From Cherax quadricarinatus (Eukaryota > Arthropoda > Malacostraca > Decapoda > Parastacidae), in contig NW_027195552.1 in NCBI RefSeq assembly GCF_038502225.1, forward strand, positions 62,001 through 126,000: a DNA stretch of 64,000 nucleotides, given 5' to 3'. Below are positions 43,454 to 54,844 of this stretch, piece by piece. The position numbers and the translations under genes are program-made. The notes beneath the pieces were generated by a model. It ran no database searches and was not told the DNA's origin. It saw only the letters and a list, made by a program, of their open reading frames with translations. The stretch's first letter is position 1; each line of letters begins with the position of its first letter.

Positions 43454-43821
43454 AATAAAGATACCTAACTTTTGCATATGTGTCTTACCTAACAACCTGT
43501 TGGTATTTTATACCATTTTAATGTTCAATCTGTCAGACACTGCAACACAAGGGTATCTTGGTACAGACCTGAAATCAACTTCCACAACCTCTACTAGTGA
43601 GAACCGCTGGATTTGAGAGGGACCTGACCTCCCAAAGTGACCTACGTCTCACCTCCTGGCGCCATATAAGGCTCCATCCTCTCACTTCAACTCCATATTG
43701 TTTCAGACTACGGAACAATGCTCTTCTCCAGACTGAGGGACTGACCACCTCAAAACTTTAAGGGTGATGGACTGATTACATCGTCTTCAAGTCTCTTCGG
43801 CTTCTATCAACCTTTCTGTAC

Positions 43822-43860
43822 TCGACTGAAGAAGCCTACTGTGTAGGCGAAATGTTTCGA
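43822..43860 (+). ncRNA. Hammerhead-like core, unit 3
   Basis: CTGAAGA begins at 43826, stem II is preserved, GAAA is followed by TGTTTCGA (C to T compared with the other units, weakening stem III), and the upstream TCGA (43822-43825) is present. Confidence 0.4.
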
Positions 43861-44311
43861 AATAAAGCTACCTAACTGTTGCATATGTGTCTTACCTAAC
43901 AATTACATTATTGTTCAAGGCCCAAAACTATCTTTTGCTAGCTACTACCAACAACCTCATATTATTTTTTACTTTTTATAGTACATTAAATTGCTCAACT
44001 TATTATATATAACAAATTAGATCTTACTCCCAAATCAATATGATATCTTAGTTACTATCTGCCAATTCAACTTTGTTTACCATTATTTAATTTAGTCCCT
44101 ATATATTTTCTCCTTTATTTTAGCTTTATTACAGCTTTACATAATAACCTGAGTTCATATATTCACAATTGTTAAAATAGTCAAGGTGCTATTCTCAGGT
44201 GCTAAAGTGTAATAAAGTCACTATTTTGCCATTATATTCCCTAGCTCATTTATTTGATTACCACTTTATTTGTTCACCACAAATTTTTTTTTAGTCCCTT
44301 TTATACTGTCT

Positions 44312-44540
44312 CCTGTTAGGACCTTAAACGGTCCTAACAGGTCAACGTTCGAATTCGTAGTGCTACAAGAGTAGATCTACTTTTTTTTTTTACATATTTT
44401 CAAATATAACAAAAAAATGTAGATAGGAGTTTTTTTACACGTTTTCAAATGTAAAACAAAAAAGATGATCTACATTTTTTTACATACTTTCAGATGTTGA
44501 AAAAACATATATATACGTTTGGACCGTTTACGTGATCAAA
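44312..44540. mobile_element. Small TTAA-type MITE in family A leader
   Basis: Left segment CCTTAAACGGTCCTAACAGG and right segment whose reverse complement is CGTAAACGGTCCAAACG form partial inverted ends; the interior has three T-rich blocks each followed by ACATATTTTCA-like sequence. The corresponding place in the inverted copy (about 48062-48100) has other sequence and no such insert. Exact limits are uncertain. Confidence 0.55.
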
Positions 44541-44640
44541 TTTTTTACATTTGTTAAAATAACTCAGGTGCTATTTTATAGCTTTGGAATAGTATTTACT
44601 TTGTCGTATACTTAATTCTAACTATAGATTCACTATAAAT

Positions 44641-47600
44641 CTTATTTATTTATTTATTTATTAATTTGAACATCATACAGTGAAGTACAAAGGAATACAT
44701 TTATTACAGAGTAACATGCCAAAGCCCCTTGTATGCAGAGCTTTATGGGCAGGCTTAAAATTAACTTAAGATTAACTAAGCAATGATATATTCAGTGGTA
44801 AAAACATTATTGTAAACAGATAACAATTTAGCAGAAATGAGTATTACAAAGACAGGTCATATGGCCATTTACTGTGTTGCTGAGCATTCAGTAGAATGGA
44901 GTATTCTGTTACGTAATGTAATTAAAAAATAAAATTTGATTGGGTCACACATTAGACATTTAATAGATACAGTAATGAGAAACATTTACGAGATACAATT
45001 TATGAGATACAATTATTCAGTATTTATTTAGTTGTGGATGAGTAAATGATTTTTAAGAAGAGACTTGAATTTATAAACAGTGTTTCTTTTATATTCACAG
45101 GTAATGAATTCCAGATTTTAGGGCCTTTTATGTGCATTGAGTTTTTGCATAACGTGAGATGGACTCGAGGAACATCAAAGAGTGATCTGTGCCTTGTGTT
45201 ATGGTCATGTGTTCTGTTGAGGTTGGTAAGGAGATGTTTGAAGGGAGGGTTTATATCAGAGTTAAGTGTTCTATGAATGTAGTAGGTGCAGTAATAAGAA
45301 TGGATGTTTTGTATGGTGAGTAGGTTTAGAGTTTTGAATATTGGTGGAGTGTGTTGCCTGTAGTGGGAATTTGTTATCATTCTGACTGCAGCCTTTTGTT
45401 GGGTAATTAATGGTCTGAGATGGTTTATTGTTGTTGAGCCCCATGCACAAATTCCATAGGTGAGATAGGGGTAAATAAGTGAGTGATATAGGGCCAGGAG
45501 GGCTGACTGTGGAACATAGTACCGTATCTTCGATAGTATGCCTACGGTCTTGGAAATTTGTTGTATATGCGTTTGAAATTTGAGTCTATTATCAAGGTGG
45601 ACTCCTAAGAATTTTCCCTCTGTGAGTTTTGTGATAGGTGATCCGTTAAGAGGGACGTCTGTAGCTCTGTTACCAAACTGAATGAAGTAGGTTTTGTCAA
45701 TGTTTAGAGTAAGTTTGTTAGTACTCATCCAGGTAGATATTTTCTGTAATTCGGTATTTATAGTATTGGCTAGCGTGACTGGGCTCGAGTGAGAGAAGAC
45801 GTATGTAGTGTCATCTGTAAATATTGTGGGTTTGAGTAGTTGCGATGCATTTGGTAGGTCATTCATGTATATGAGAAAGAGAAGAGGGCCTAGGACACTT
45901 CCCTGTGGGACACCAACTGTAATTGGCTTTGCTGAAGAGTTTGCCCCGTTTGTGTACATATATTGGCTTCTGTTGCTGAGGTAGGACTTTAGGTAGTTGA
46001 CGGAGTGCCCTCTTATAACATAGTGCGACAATTTTATATGGAACAAGTCATGGTCAACTGTATCAAAAGCTTTATGTAATATGAAGATCCCCAGTGGGAC
46101 TTCTTTTTTCTCTATTGCAGTGTATATATGTTCTAGCATGTGTATAATAGCATCATTAGTATTTTTATTAGGCCTGAACCCAAATTGACAGGGGTTGAGT
46201 ATGTTGTGGGAGATGAGGTAGGAATAGATTCGCTTATGAATTAATTTTTCGAAGATTTTAGAGAGAGGGTGTAAGTTGGACATTGGCCTATAGTTATTCA
46301 AGTCTGTTTGGTCTCCTCCTTTATGGATTGGGGTGACCCTTGCTATTTTGAGAACTGTAGGGAAGGTAGAGGATTCTATGGATTTGTTAAAGAGTGTTGC
46401 AATGATTGGTGATAGTACTTGTGACACTTTTTTTGCATATAAAGGGTGGTAAGGTATTTAAATCTCCTGTCTTGTTTTTTAGTGTGTTGATAATAAGGGA
46501 GACTTCAGTTGGGTTAGTCGGAGCTAGGAACAGTGTGTTCGGGTAGTTGCCAGTGAGGTAGTCATTGGGTGGGGTATCTGAGCTTGGGATTCTATTGGCA
46601 AGGTTTTTTCCTATAGTGGAGAAGAAATTATTGAGTTTGTTTGCTGTTTCAGTTGGTGGGAGTTGGGGTTCATCTGGTTTTGTTAATTCAATTTCGCTAT
46701 TTCGTGATATTTTTTTTGTTCCTAGAATTTCTGATAGGGTTTTCCAGGTCTTTTTTATATCACCTCGTAAGTTGGATGATCTGTTCTTATAATACAGTTT
46801 TTTAGCCCTTCTTATCGGGCTGGTTAGGATTGACGAGTAACGTTTTGTTTGGTCTCTGGTTATGTGACCGATTCTGTACTGTTTTTCGTATAGGTGCTTC
46901 GTATTTATGGATTTGAGGATGCTGGGTGTTAGCCAGGGACTGTTCAGTCTCTTAGATGTCATCTGTTTAGTTTTTTTGGGGCAGTGCTTGTTATAAAGAT
47001 ATTGGGTCGTTTTTAGAAAATTATTAATACATTCGTCAATATCTTTATAGATTTCTAGCTCAGTGTGCCAGTCAATGTTTGTCACTGCTGCTGTGAAGTT
47101 ATTAATGGCTGCCTCATTGAGAAGTCTGAAAGTGGCTTTAGTAGTGTCTTGGGGTAATTTGCCAAGGTTTGTGATGAGGAAGGTAGAGTAGTGATCTGTG
47201 GTATTATCTGTGATTATGCCTGATTTTAAAGTGAATATGGTGTTGGTCCAGATGTGGTCTAGTAGGGAAACACTAGTCTCTGTAACTCTTGTAGGTTTTG
47301 TTACTGCTGGTAGCAATATGCAGTTACTCATAGTGTTTGTGAATTAAGTATTGTGTGGGTCCTGGTCTTGCAGGAGATTTATATTGAAGTCACCTGAGAG
47401 TAGTAAGTGATCTTTGTTCATGCATGCATCAGTTATCATACTTCCTAGGTTTTGACTAAATCGGCTAATGTTTGACTGTGGTACTCTGTAGATGTTTATC
47501 ACTGTGAGAGGTTTGTAGGTATTTGGATTTGAATTTAGCTATTATATATTCCCCATGGTCACCCCTTGTGCAAGTATTAGTGATACATTCTAGTTGGTCT

Positions 47601-48677
47601 GAGTAGTATGTAGCAGTGCCACCCCCTTGTTGATCTGGTCTACAGTTGTGTATAGCTGTGTAACCAGGAATGGCATAGACATCTGTAGTATCAGGCTTTA
47701 GCCAGGTTTCGGTGAGAGTAATGATGGTTATGAATATAGTGGAATGCAGGAAATTTAGCAATGCTATGAGGTCATCGTAATGTTTACTTAAAGATCTGAT
47801 ATTGTTGTTAAAGACAGTTATGTTTTTGTTGGCTCTGAGAAGTGCCTTTGGTTGTTCTGCTGTGTAGTAATTACAGTTACTGTTTGATTCATTTAAGTCA
47901 TTCAGAAAGAGGTTGGTATCAGGATCAATGCTTTTTATAATAAGATTTATAGTGAATCTATAGTTAGAATTACATATAAGACAAAGTAAATATTCTAAAG
48001 CAATAAAATAGCACCTGAGTTATTTTAACAAACTTAAAAAATTTGAGCTAAGGTAGTTCTTTAAAGCTAAAATAAAGAAAACAATATAAAAGGGACTAAA
48101 AAAAATTTGTGGTGAACAAATAAAGTGGTAACCAAATAAATGAGCTAGGGAATATAATGGCAAAATAGTGAACTTAATACACTTTAGCATCTGAGAATAG
48201 CACCTTGATTATTTTAGCAATTGTGAATATATGAACTAAGGTTGTTATGTAAAGCTATAATAAAGCTAAAATAAAGGAGAAAATATATAGGGACTGAATT
48301 AAATAATGGTAAATAAAGTTAAATTGGCAGATAGAAAATAAGATGTGATATTGATTTGGGAGTAAAATATGATTTGTTATATATAATAAGTTGAGCAATT
48401 TATTGTACTATAAAAAGTAAAAAATAATATGAGGTAGTTGGTAGTAGCAGCAAAAGATAGTTTTGGGCCTTGAACAAAAATGTAATTGAAATATACACTA
48501 ATTGCACACACAATATAGTCACTAAGATATAAAAATAATCTGAGAGTAGGAAATGCCTAATAGCATAAAGTTTGAGCAATTAATATCACTATAGGAATAT
48601 TATTTGAGGTAGTTGAAACTAGCTAGTGAGGGATGGTTCAAGGTATTGCACAGTAGTGTAGTAGGAACATACACTAG
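44641..48677 (-). mobile_element. LINE family A copy A5, inverted within copy A4
   Basis: A minus-strand copy with its own 3' tail, (TTTA)n on the plus strand at 44641-44665, and a leader extending to 48677 at the GTAGGAACATACACTAG limit. Its leader (47935-48677) is the reverse complement of the host leader (42953-44640 without inserts). Host copy A4 resumes at about 48682 (AACAAGCATTGATCC), just ahead of ORF2. Confidence 0.85.
45024..47800 (-). pseudogene. LINE family A ORF2, broken (A5)
   Basis: The APE-RT frame is split: the endonuclease start (about 47800-47480, with TETWLKPD and GGGTATYYS), a 2-nt deletion near 47518, a TAA at about 47345, an open frame from 47331 to about 46390 (LLDHIWTN, TDHYSTF, KKTWKTLSEILG), a small shift near 46430, then RT to 45024 with a lost residue in FIL.KAFDTVDHD and FTDDTTYVF in place of FADDTTYVF. 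The C-terminus is altered by a deletion after KETL. The TAA at 47345 is shared with copy A4. Confidence 0.9.
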
Positions 48678-48681
48678 CATT

Positions 48682-51499
48682 GATAACAAGCATTGATCCT
48701 GATACCAACCTCTTATTGAATGACTTAAATGAATCAAACAGTAACTGCAATTACTACACAGCAAAACAATGAAAGGCACTTCTCAGAACAACAAAAACAT
48801 AACTGTCTTTAACTACAATATCAGATCTTTAAGTAAACATTACGATGACCTCATAGCATTACTAAATTCCCTGCCTTCAAGTATATCCATCATTACTCTC
48901 ACCGAAACCTGGCTAAAGCCTGATACTACAGATGTCTATGCCATTCCTGGTTACACAGCTATACACAACTGTAGACCAGATCAACAAGGGGGTGGCACTG
49001 CTACATACTACTCAGACCAACTAGAATGTATCACTAATACTTGCATAAGGGATGACCACGGGGAATATATAATAGCTAAATTCAAATCAAAATACCTACA
49101 AAAACCTCTCACAGTGATAAACATCTACAGAGTACCACAGTCAAACATTAGCCGATTTAGTCAAAACCTAGGAAGTATGATAACTGATGCATGCATGAAC
49201 AAAGATCACTTACTACTCTCAGGTGACTTCAATATAAATCTCCTGCAAGACCAGGACCCACACGATACTTAATTCACAAACACTATGAGTAACTGCATAT
49301 TGCTACCAGCAGTAACAAAACCTACAAGAGTTACAGAGACTAGTGTTTCCCTACTAGACCACATCTGGACCAACACCATATCCCCTTTAAAATCAGGCAT
49401 AATCACAGATAATACCACAGATCACTACCCTACCTTCCTCATCACAAACCTTGGCAAATTACCCCAAGACACTACTAAAGCCACTTTCAGACTTCACAAT
49501 GAGGCAGCCATTAATAACTTCACAGCAGCAGTGACAAACATTGACTGGCACACTGAGCTAGAAATCTATACAGATATTGACGAATGTATTAATAATTTTC
49601 TAAAAAAGACCCAATATCTTTATAACAAGCACTGCCCCAAAAAAACTAAACAGATGACAGCTAAGAGACTGAACAGTCCCTGGCTAACACCCAGCATCCT
49701 CAAATCCATAAATACAGAGCACCTATACGAAAAACAGTACAGAATGGGTCACATAACCAAAGACCAAACAAAACGTTACTCGTCAATTTTAACCAGCCCG
49801 ATAAGAAGGGCTAAAAAACTGTATTATGAGAACAGATTATCCAACTTACGAGGTGATATAAAAAAGACCTGGAAAACCCTATCAGAAATTCTAGCTACAA
49901 AAAAGATATCACGAAATAGCGAAATTGAATTAACAAAACCAGATGAACCCCAACTCCCACCAACTGAAACAGCAAACAGACTCAATAATTTCTTCTCCAC
50001 TATAGGAAAAAACCTTGCCAATGAAATCCCAAACTCAGAAACCCCACCCAATGACTACCTCGCTGGCAACTACCCGAGCACACTGTTCCTATCTCCGACA
50101 AACCCAATCATTGCAACACTCTTTAACAAATCCATGGAATCCTCTACCTTCCCTACAGTTCTCAAAATAGCAAGGGTCACCCCGATCTATAAAGGAGGAG
50201 ACCAAACAGACTTGAATAACTATAGGCAAATATCCAACTAACACCCTCTCTCTAAAATCTTCGAAAAATTAATTTATAAGCGAATCTATTCCTACCTCAT
50301 CTCCCACAACATACTTAACCCTTGTCAATTTGGGTTCAGGCCTAATAAAAATACTAATGATGCTATTATACACATGCTAGAACACATATACACTGCAATA
50401 GAGAAAAAAGAAGTCCCACTGGGGATCTTCATAAACTTATGTAAAGCTTTTGATACAGTTGACCATGACTTGCTCCATATAAAATTGTCACACTATGGTA
50501 TAAGAGGGCACTCCTTCAACTACCTAAAGTCTTACCTCAGCAACAGAAGCCAATATATATGTGTACACAAACGAGGCAAACTCTTCAGCAAAGCCAATTA
50601 CAGTTGGTGTCCCACAGGGAAGTGTCCTAGGCCCACTTCTCTTTCTCATAAACATAAATGACCTACCAAATGCATTGCAACTACTCAAACCCACACTATT
50701 TGCAGATGACACTACATACGTCTTCCCTCGCCCAAGCCCAGTCATGCTAGCCAATACTGTAAATACCGAATTACAGAAAATATCTACCTGGATGAGTACT
50801 AAAACTTACTCTAAACATTGACAAAAAATACTTCATTCAGTTTGGCAACAGAGCTACAGACGTCCCTCTTAACATAATGATAAACGGATCACCTATCATA
50901 AAACTCAGAGAGGGAAAATTCTTAGGAATCCACCTTGATAATAGACTCAAATTTCAAACACACATACAACAAATTTCCAAAAAAAAATTCCAAGACTGTA
51001 GGCATACTATCAAAGATACAGTACTATGTTCCACAGTCAGCCCTCCTGGCCCTATATCACTCACTTATTTACCCCAATCTCACCTGTAGAATTTGTGCAT
51101 GGGGCTCAACAACAATAAACCATCTCAGACTATTAATTACCCAACAAAAGGCTGCAGTCAGAATGATAACAAATTCCCAGTACAGGCAGCACACTCCACC
51201 AATATTCAAAACTCTAAACCTACTCACCATACAAAACATCTATACTTATTACTACACCTAGTACATTCATAGAACACTTAACTCTGACATAAACCCTCCC
51301 CTCAAACATCTCCTTACCAACCTCAACAGAACACATGACCATAACACAAGGCACAGATCACTCTTTGATGTTCCTCGAGTCCATTTAACATTATGCAAAA
51401 ACTCAATGCACATAAAAGGCCCTAAACTCTGGAATATATTACCTGTGAATATAAAAGAAACACTGTTTATAAATTCAAGTCTCTTCTCAAAAATCACTT
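48682..51499 (+). pseudogene. LINE family A ORF2, broken (A4)
   Basis: Same protein as 32842-35796 with many lesions: TGA at about 48771, TAA at about 49269, an in-frame loss of about 35 residues before PIIATLFNKS (near 50107), TAA at about 50239, shifts near 50570, 50800 and 50985, and TAG at about 51260. Blocks such as TETWLKPD, SGDFNINLL, GVPQGSVLGPLLFL and FADDTTYVF survive. It cannot be functional. Confidence 0.9.
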
Positions 51500-51906
51500 A
51501 CTCACCCACAACTAAATAAATACTGAATAATTGTATCTCATAAATTGTATCTCGTAAATGTTTCTCATTATTGTATTTCATCAATGCCTAACCTGTGACC
51601 CAATCAAACTTTATTTTTAATTACATTACCTAACAGAATACTCCAATCTACTGAATGCTCAGCAACACAGTGAATGACCATATGACCTGTCTTGTAATAC
51701 TCATTTCTGCTAAATTGTTATATGTTTATAATAGTTTTTATCACTGAATACATCATTGCTTAGTTAATCTTAAGTTAATTTTAAGCCTGCCCATAATGCT
51801 CTGCATACAAGGGGATTTGGCATGTTGCACTGTAATAACTGTATTCCTTTGTACTTCACTGTATCACGTTCAAATTAATAAATAAATAAATAAATAAATA
51901 AATAAA

Positions 51907-52614
51907 AAGGACCATAACATTGTATAAATCTCATCTGCTAGAAAAATGACAGGATGGATAATGAGAACCTTCAAAACTAGGGATGCCAAGCCCATGATGA
52001 CACTCTTCAGGTCCCTTGTTCTATCTAGGCTGGAATATTGCTGCACACTAACAGCACCTTTCAAGGCAGGTGAAATTGCTGACCTAGAAAATGTACAGAG
52101 AACCTTCATGGCACGCGTAACGGAGATAAAACACCTAAATTACTGGGAGCACTTGAAGTTCCTGAACCTGTACTCCCTGGAATGCAGGTGGGAGAGATAC
52201 ATGATTATATATACCTGGAAAATCCTAGAGGGACTAATACCGAACCTGCACACGAAATTCACTCACTACCAAAACAAAAGACTTGGCAGACGATGCAACA
52301 TCCCCCAATGAAAAGCAGGGGTGTCACTAGCATGTTAAGAGACAACACAATAAGTGTCAGGGGCCCAAGACAGTTAAACTGCCTCCCAGCATACATAAGG
52401 GAGATTACCAATAGACCCTTGGCTGTCTTCAAGCAGGCACTGGACAAGCACCTACAGTTGTTGCCTGACCAGCCGGGCTGTGGCTCATACATTGGATTGC
52501 GTGCAGCCAGCAGTAACAGCCTAGTTGATCAGGCTCTGATCCACCTTGAGGCCTGGTTGCAGACCGGGCTGCGGGGGCACTGACCCCTGGAACTCTATCC
52601 AGGGAAACTCTAGG
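51907..52614 (+). pseudogene. LINE family B copy B4, ORF2 last part and 3' end
   Basis: Continuation of 40132-42163 after the family-A insertion: ARKMTGWIMRTFKTRDAKPMMTLFRSL..., a frameshift near 52310, then SMLRDNTISVRGPRQLNCLPAYIREI to GCGSYIGLRAASSNSLVDQAL and a stop near 52583. The 3' terminus (about 52589-52614) has a CCAGGGAAACTCTAGG-type end. Confidence 0.9.
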
Positions 52615-54246
52615 ATGGAAGATGGGAGGAGGGGTGAGGATGAAGGTACACTATTGTTTAGAAGGGGAATCTCCTTCCATAAAGTCTTCAGATACCAAAT
52701 CTTTTTCTGGGATTACTTCCCTTCTTTGTTTTTTAATGGCACTGCGACCAGCTTGAGAGTCACTGGACCCCTGTCGCACAAAATATCTGTGCAGAAAGCT
52801 CTGTTTCTGGCGTTCCTTTAAAACATCCCTAAAATGGGACACAACACTGTCATTGTTGCCAAAATGACCTGCAAGATCTTTGTCAGGGTGAAGTTCATCC
52901 ATAAATGTTTGTACCTTTGTCCACATTGCACAAATGTCCTTAATCTTTGAAGAAGGCACCTTCCTCCATCTCTCTTCCTCCTTCTCTGAAGCAATTTCCT
53001 GAGCTGTGATCTGTTGCTGCTGCAGATAAAGCTCTTACAGCTCTGTAGTGGTTTGCTCCTCATCATGGTCCTCCACCATCTCTTCTACATCCTTGAAATT
53101 TAACCCAATGGAATTCCCAAATGCCACAATACTTTCCACAACTGGCATAGGCTTCTCAGGGTCAGCCACAAACCCTTCAAAATCATTCTCTTGTACACAT
53201 TTTGCCCACAATTTTCTCCAAGGAGAGTTCAAAGTCGTGGAAGTCACTCCCTCCTGAGCCTCACCTATAAGGTTTATGCAATGGAGGATCTCAGTATCTA
53301 AGGTCACTTCAAAGCACTTTTGAAGCACTGCTTTGGTGTAAGATAAGATAAGATTAGATAAGATTTCGTTCGGATTTTTAACCCCGGAGGGTTAGCCACC
53401 CAGGATAACCCAAGAAAGTCAGTGCGTCATCGAGGACTGTCTAACTTATTTCCATTGGGGTCCTTAATCTTGTCCCCCAGGATGCGACCCACACCAGTCG
53501 ACTAACACCCAGGTACCTATTTGCTGCTAGGTGAACAGGACAACAGGTGTAAGGAAACGTGTCGAAATGTTTCCACCCGCCGGGAATCGAACCCGGGCCC
53601 TCCGTGTGTGAAGCGGGAGCTTTAGCCACCAGGCCAGTTTTGAAGTTCAAAATGACCTGCTGGTCCATGGGCTAGAGGAGAGGAGTGGTATTAGAGGGCA
53701 AGAACTTCACTGTGATGAAACAAAACTCCTGCACCATTTGCTCTTCCAAGTCTGGAGGACGAGCAGGAGCATTGTCCATTACCAGGAGTTCCAGTTTATT
53801 TTCCAGGAGGTATTTCTTCATACTGGGGCCAAACATTTCATTGAAGCAATCAAGGAAAATTTCCCTCGTGACCTATGCCTTATTATTAGCCTTCCACATC
53901 ACATACAAATTAGCCTTGGCAACACTGTTTTTCTTGAACACTCTGGGATTTTCAGAGTGATACACCAGTAAAGGCTTTACTTAGCAATCCCTACTAGCAT
54001 TACTACAAAACATGAGAGTTAGCCTGTCTTTCATAGGCTTGTGTCCTGGCAGTGCCGTTTCCTCCTGCATGATGAAGGTCCTCTTTGGCATTTTCTTCCA
54101 AACCAGGCCTGTTTCATCACAATTGAATACTTGTTGGGGTTGGAATTGATCAGCCTCTATGTACCTCTTGAATTTCTGAATATATTTTTCAGCCACATTT
54201 TTGTCAGAACTTGCAGCCTCGCCATGCCTTACCACACTGTGTATGG
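52613..54246 (-). pseudogene. Tigger transposase fragment, pierced by a SINE
   Basis: Minus-strand relative of 30488-31840: VVRHGEAASSDKNVAEKYI, FNCDETGLVWKKMP, ALPGHKPMKDRLTLMFC, MDNAPA-like region (about 53760-53775), then LNSPWRKLWAKCV and a C-terminus ending EDFMEGDSPSKQ. Numerous shifts. The N-terminal DNA-binding part and both TIRs are absent. A SINE lies at 53341-53636. Confidence 0.85.
53341..53636 (-). mobile_element. tRNA-derived SINE
   Basis: On the minus strand the 5' end is tRNA-like (53636-53574): box A-like TGGCTAAAGC, an anticodon-arm region CCGCTTCACACACGG suggesting a tRNA-Val(CAC)-like ancestor, and a perfect box B, GGTTCGATTCC. A tRNA-unrelated body of about 200 bp follows, and the 3' tail is a GATAA/ATCTT short tandem repeat (53341-53370). 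It has interrupted the Tigger fragment between GGTGTA and GTTTTGAAG. Transcription would be by RNA polymerase III from the internal boxes. Confidence 0.85.
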
Positions 54247-54844
54247 ACGAGCAGGGAAGAGTCACCATGTTTTTGAATGAGCCAAGAAAACGTTAGTGAA
54301 AATAAGAAGAATTTTCGTCTCTCTAGAGGTTATATTGTGCTTACACCTCTCAAATAGGAGCCAAATTTGTTGGAATTGCAGTCCTGCATAACGAGAGAAT
54401 CAGGCGACTGGACAGGACTCTGTAATTAGATGAAAACAGGATATTACCCCCAGCTAAGTCATGTCTATATATTTATGTTCATAGTTCTGGCCAGAATTAT
54501 CATAAATGTAGTCAGGGTTTTTTTTGAGTATGATACACAGTAATCTCCAGACAAATTGGTGAGTGTTATGATTATAAATTCTCCTTCTGTTATATAAATG
54601 TGTATATGTAATCCTTTATTAATTTTAATAAAAAAATAAAATAATTTTACCAGAATTCCTGGTGTGTATGTACATTTCATTTGCAATTAATATAAGTCTA
54701 GAGCAACTTGTGGAGAGATAGATGATAGGTATCGAAGGGGGACATTTTTGCGACCTAGGTGTCTTAAAAATTCCTACTTGTCTCTGTAACTTTGATAAAT
54801 AATGATTATCTTTGTTACCATTTACTTGCATGTATGTAATGAGA
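54247..54844. other. AT-rich stretch without recognised feature
   Basis: About 600 bp, no coding signal, no repeat end that I recognise. Confidence 0.5.

Larger units (their letters stand above)
43012..43900 (+). repeat. 407-bp tandem array with hammerhead-like cores
   Basis: Two complete units (43012-43418, 43419-43825) and 75 bp of a third (43826-43900), the period being exactly 407 bp. Units differ by only a few per cent. Each unit starts CTGAAGAAGCCTACTGTGTA, has AATAAAG shortly after, and contains no long open frame. The array is inserted in the spacer of LINE copy A4: the host spacer resumes at AATTACATTATTG (43901), aligned with 48470-48490. It may be a retrozyme-like or Penelope-LTR-like element (inference). 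Confidence 0.85.
42164..51906 (+). mobile_element. LINE family A copy A4, inserted in LINE B4 and itself nested
   Basis: Order: ORF1 fragment (42164-42640), spacer with tandem array and MITE, leader of ORF2 up to 44640, interruption by an inverted family-A copy (44641-48677), ORF2 (48682-51499, broken), 3' UTR and (AAAT)n tail (51876-51906). LINE B4 resumes at 51907 with AAGGACCATAAC, continuous with what precedes 42164 when compared with copy B3. No clear target duplication at the junction. Confidence 0.85.

Noticed and set aside
44641..51906. Inversion of copy A5 relative to A4 as twin priming during one insertion
   Set aside because: A5 has its own complete 3' UTR and AAAT tail, so it is a separate insertion and not an inverted 5' half.
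53574..53636. Functional tRNA gene
   Set aside because: It has good A and B boxes, but the acceptor stem is not convincing and it is continuous with a SINE body and tail.
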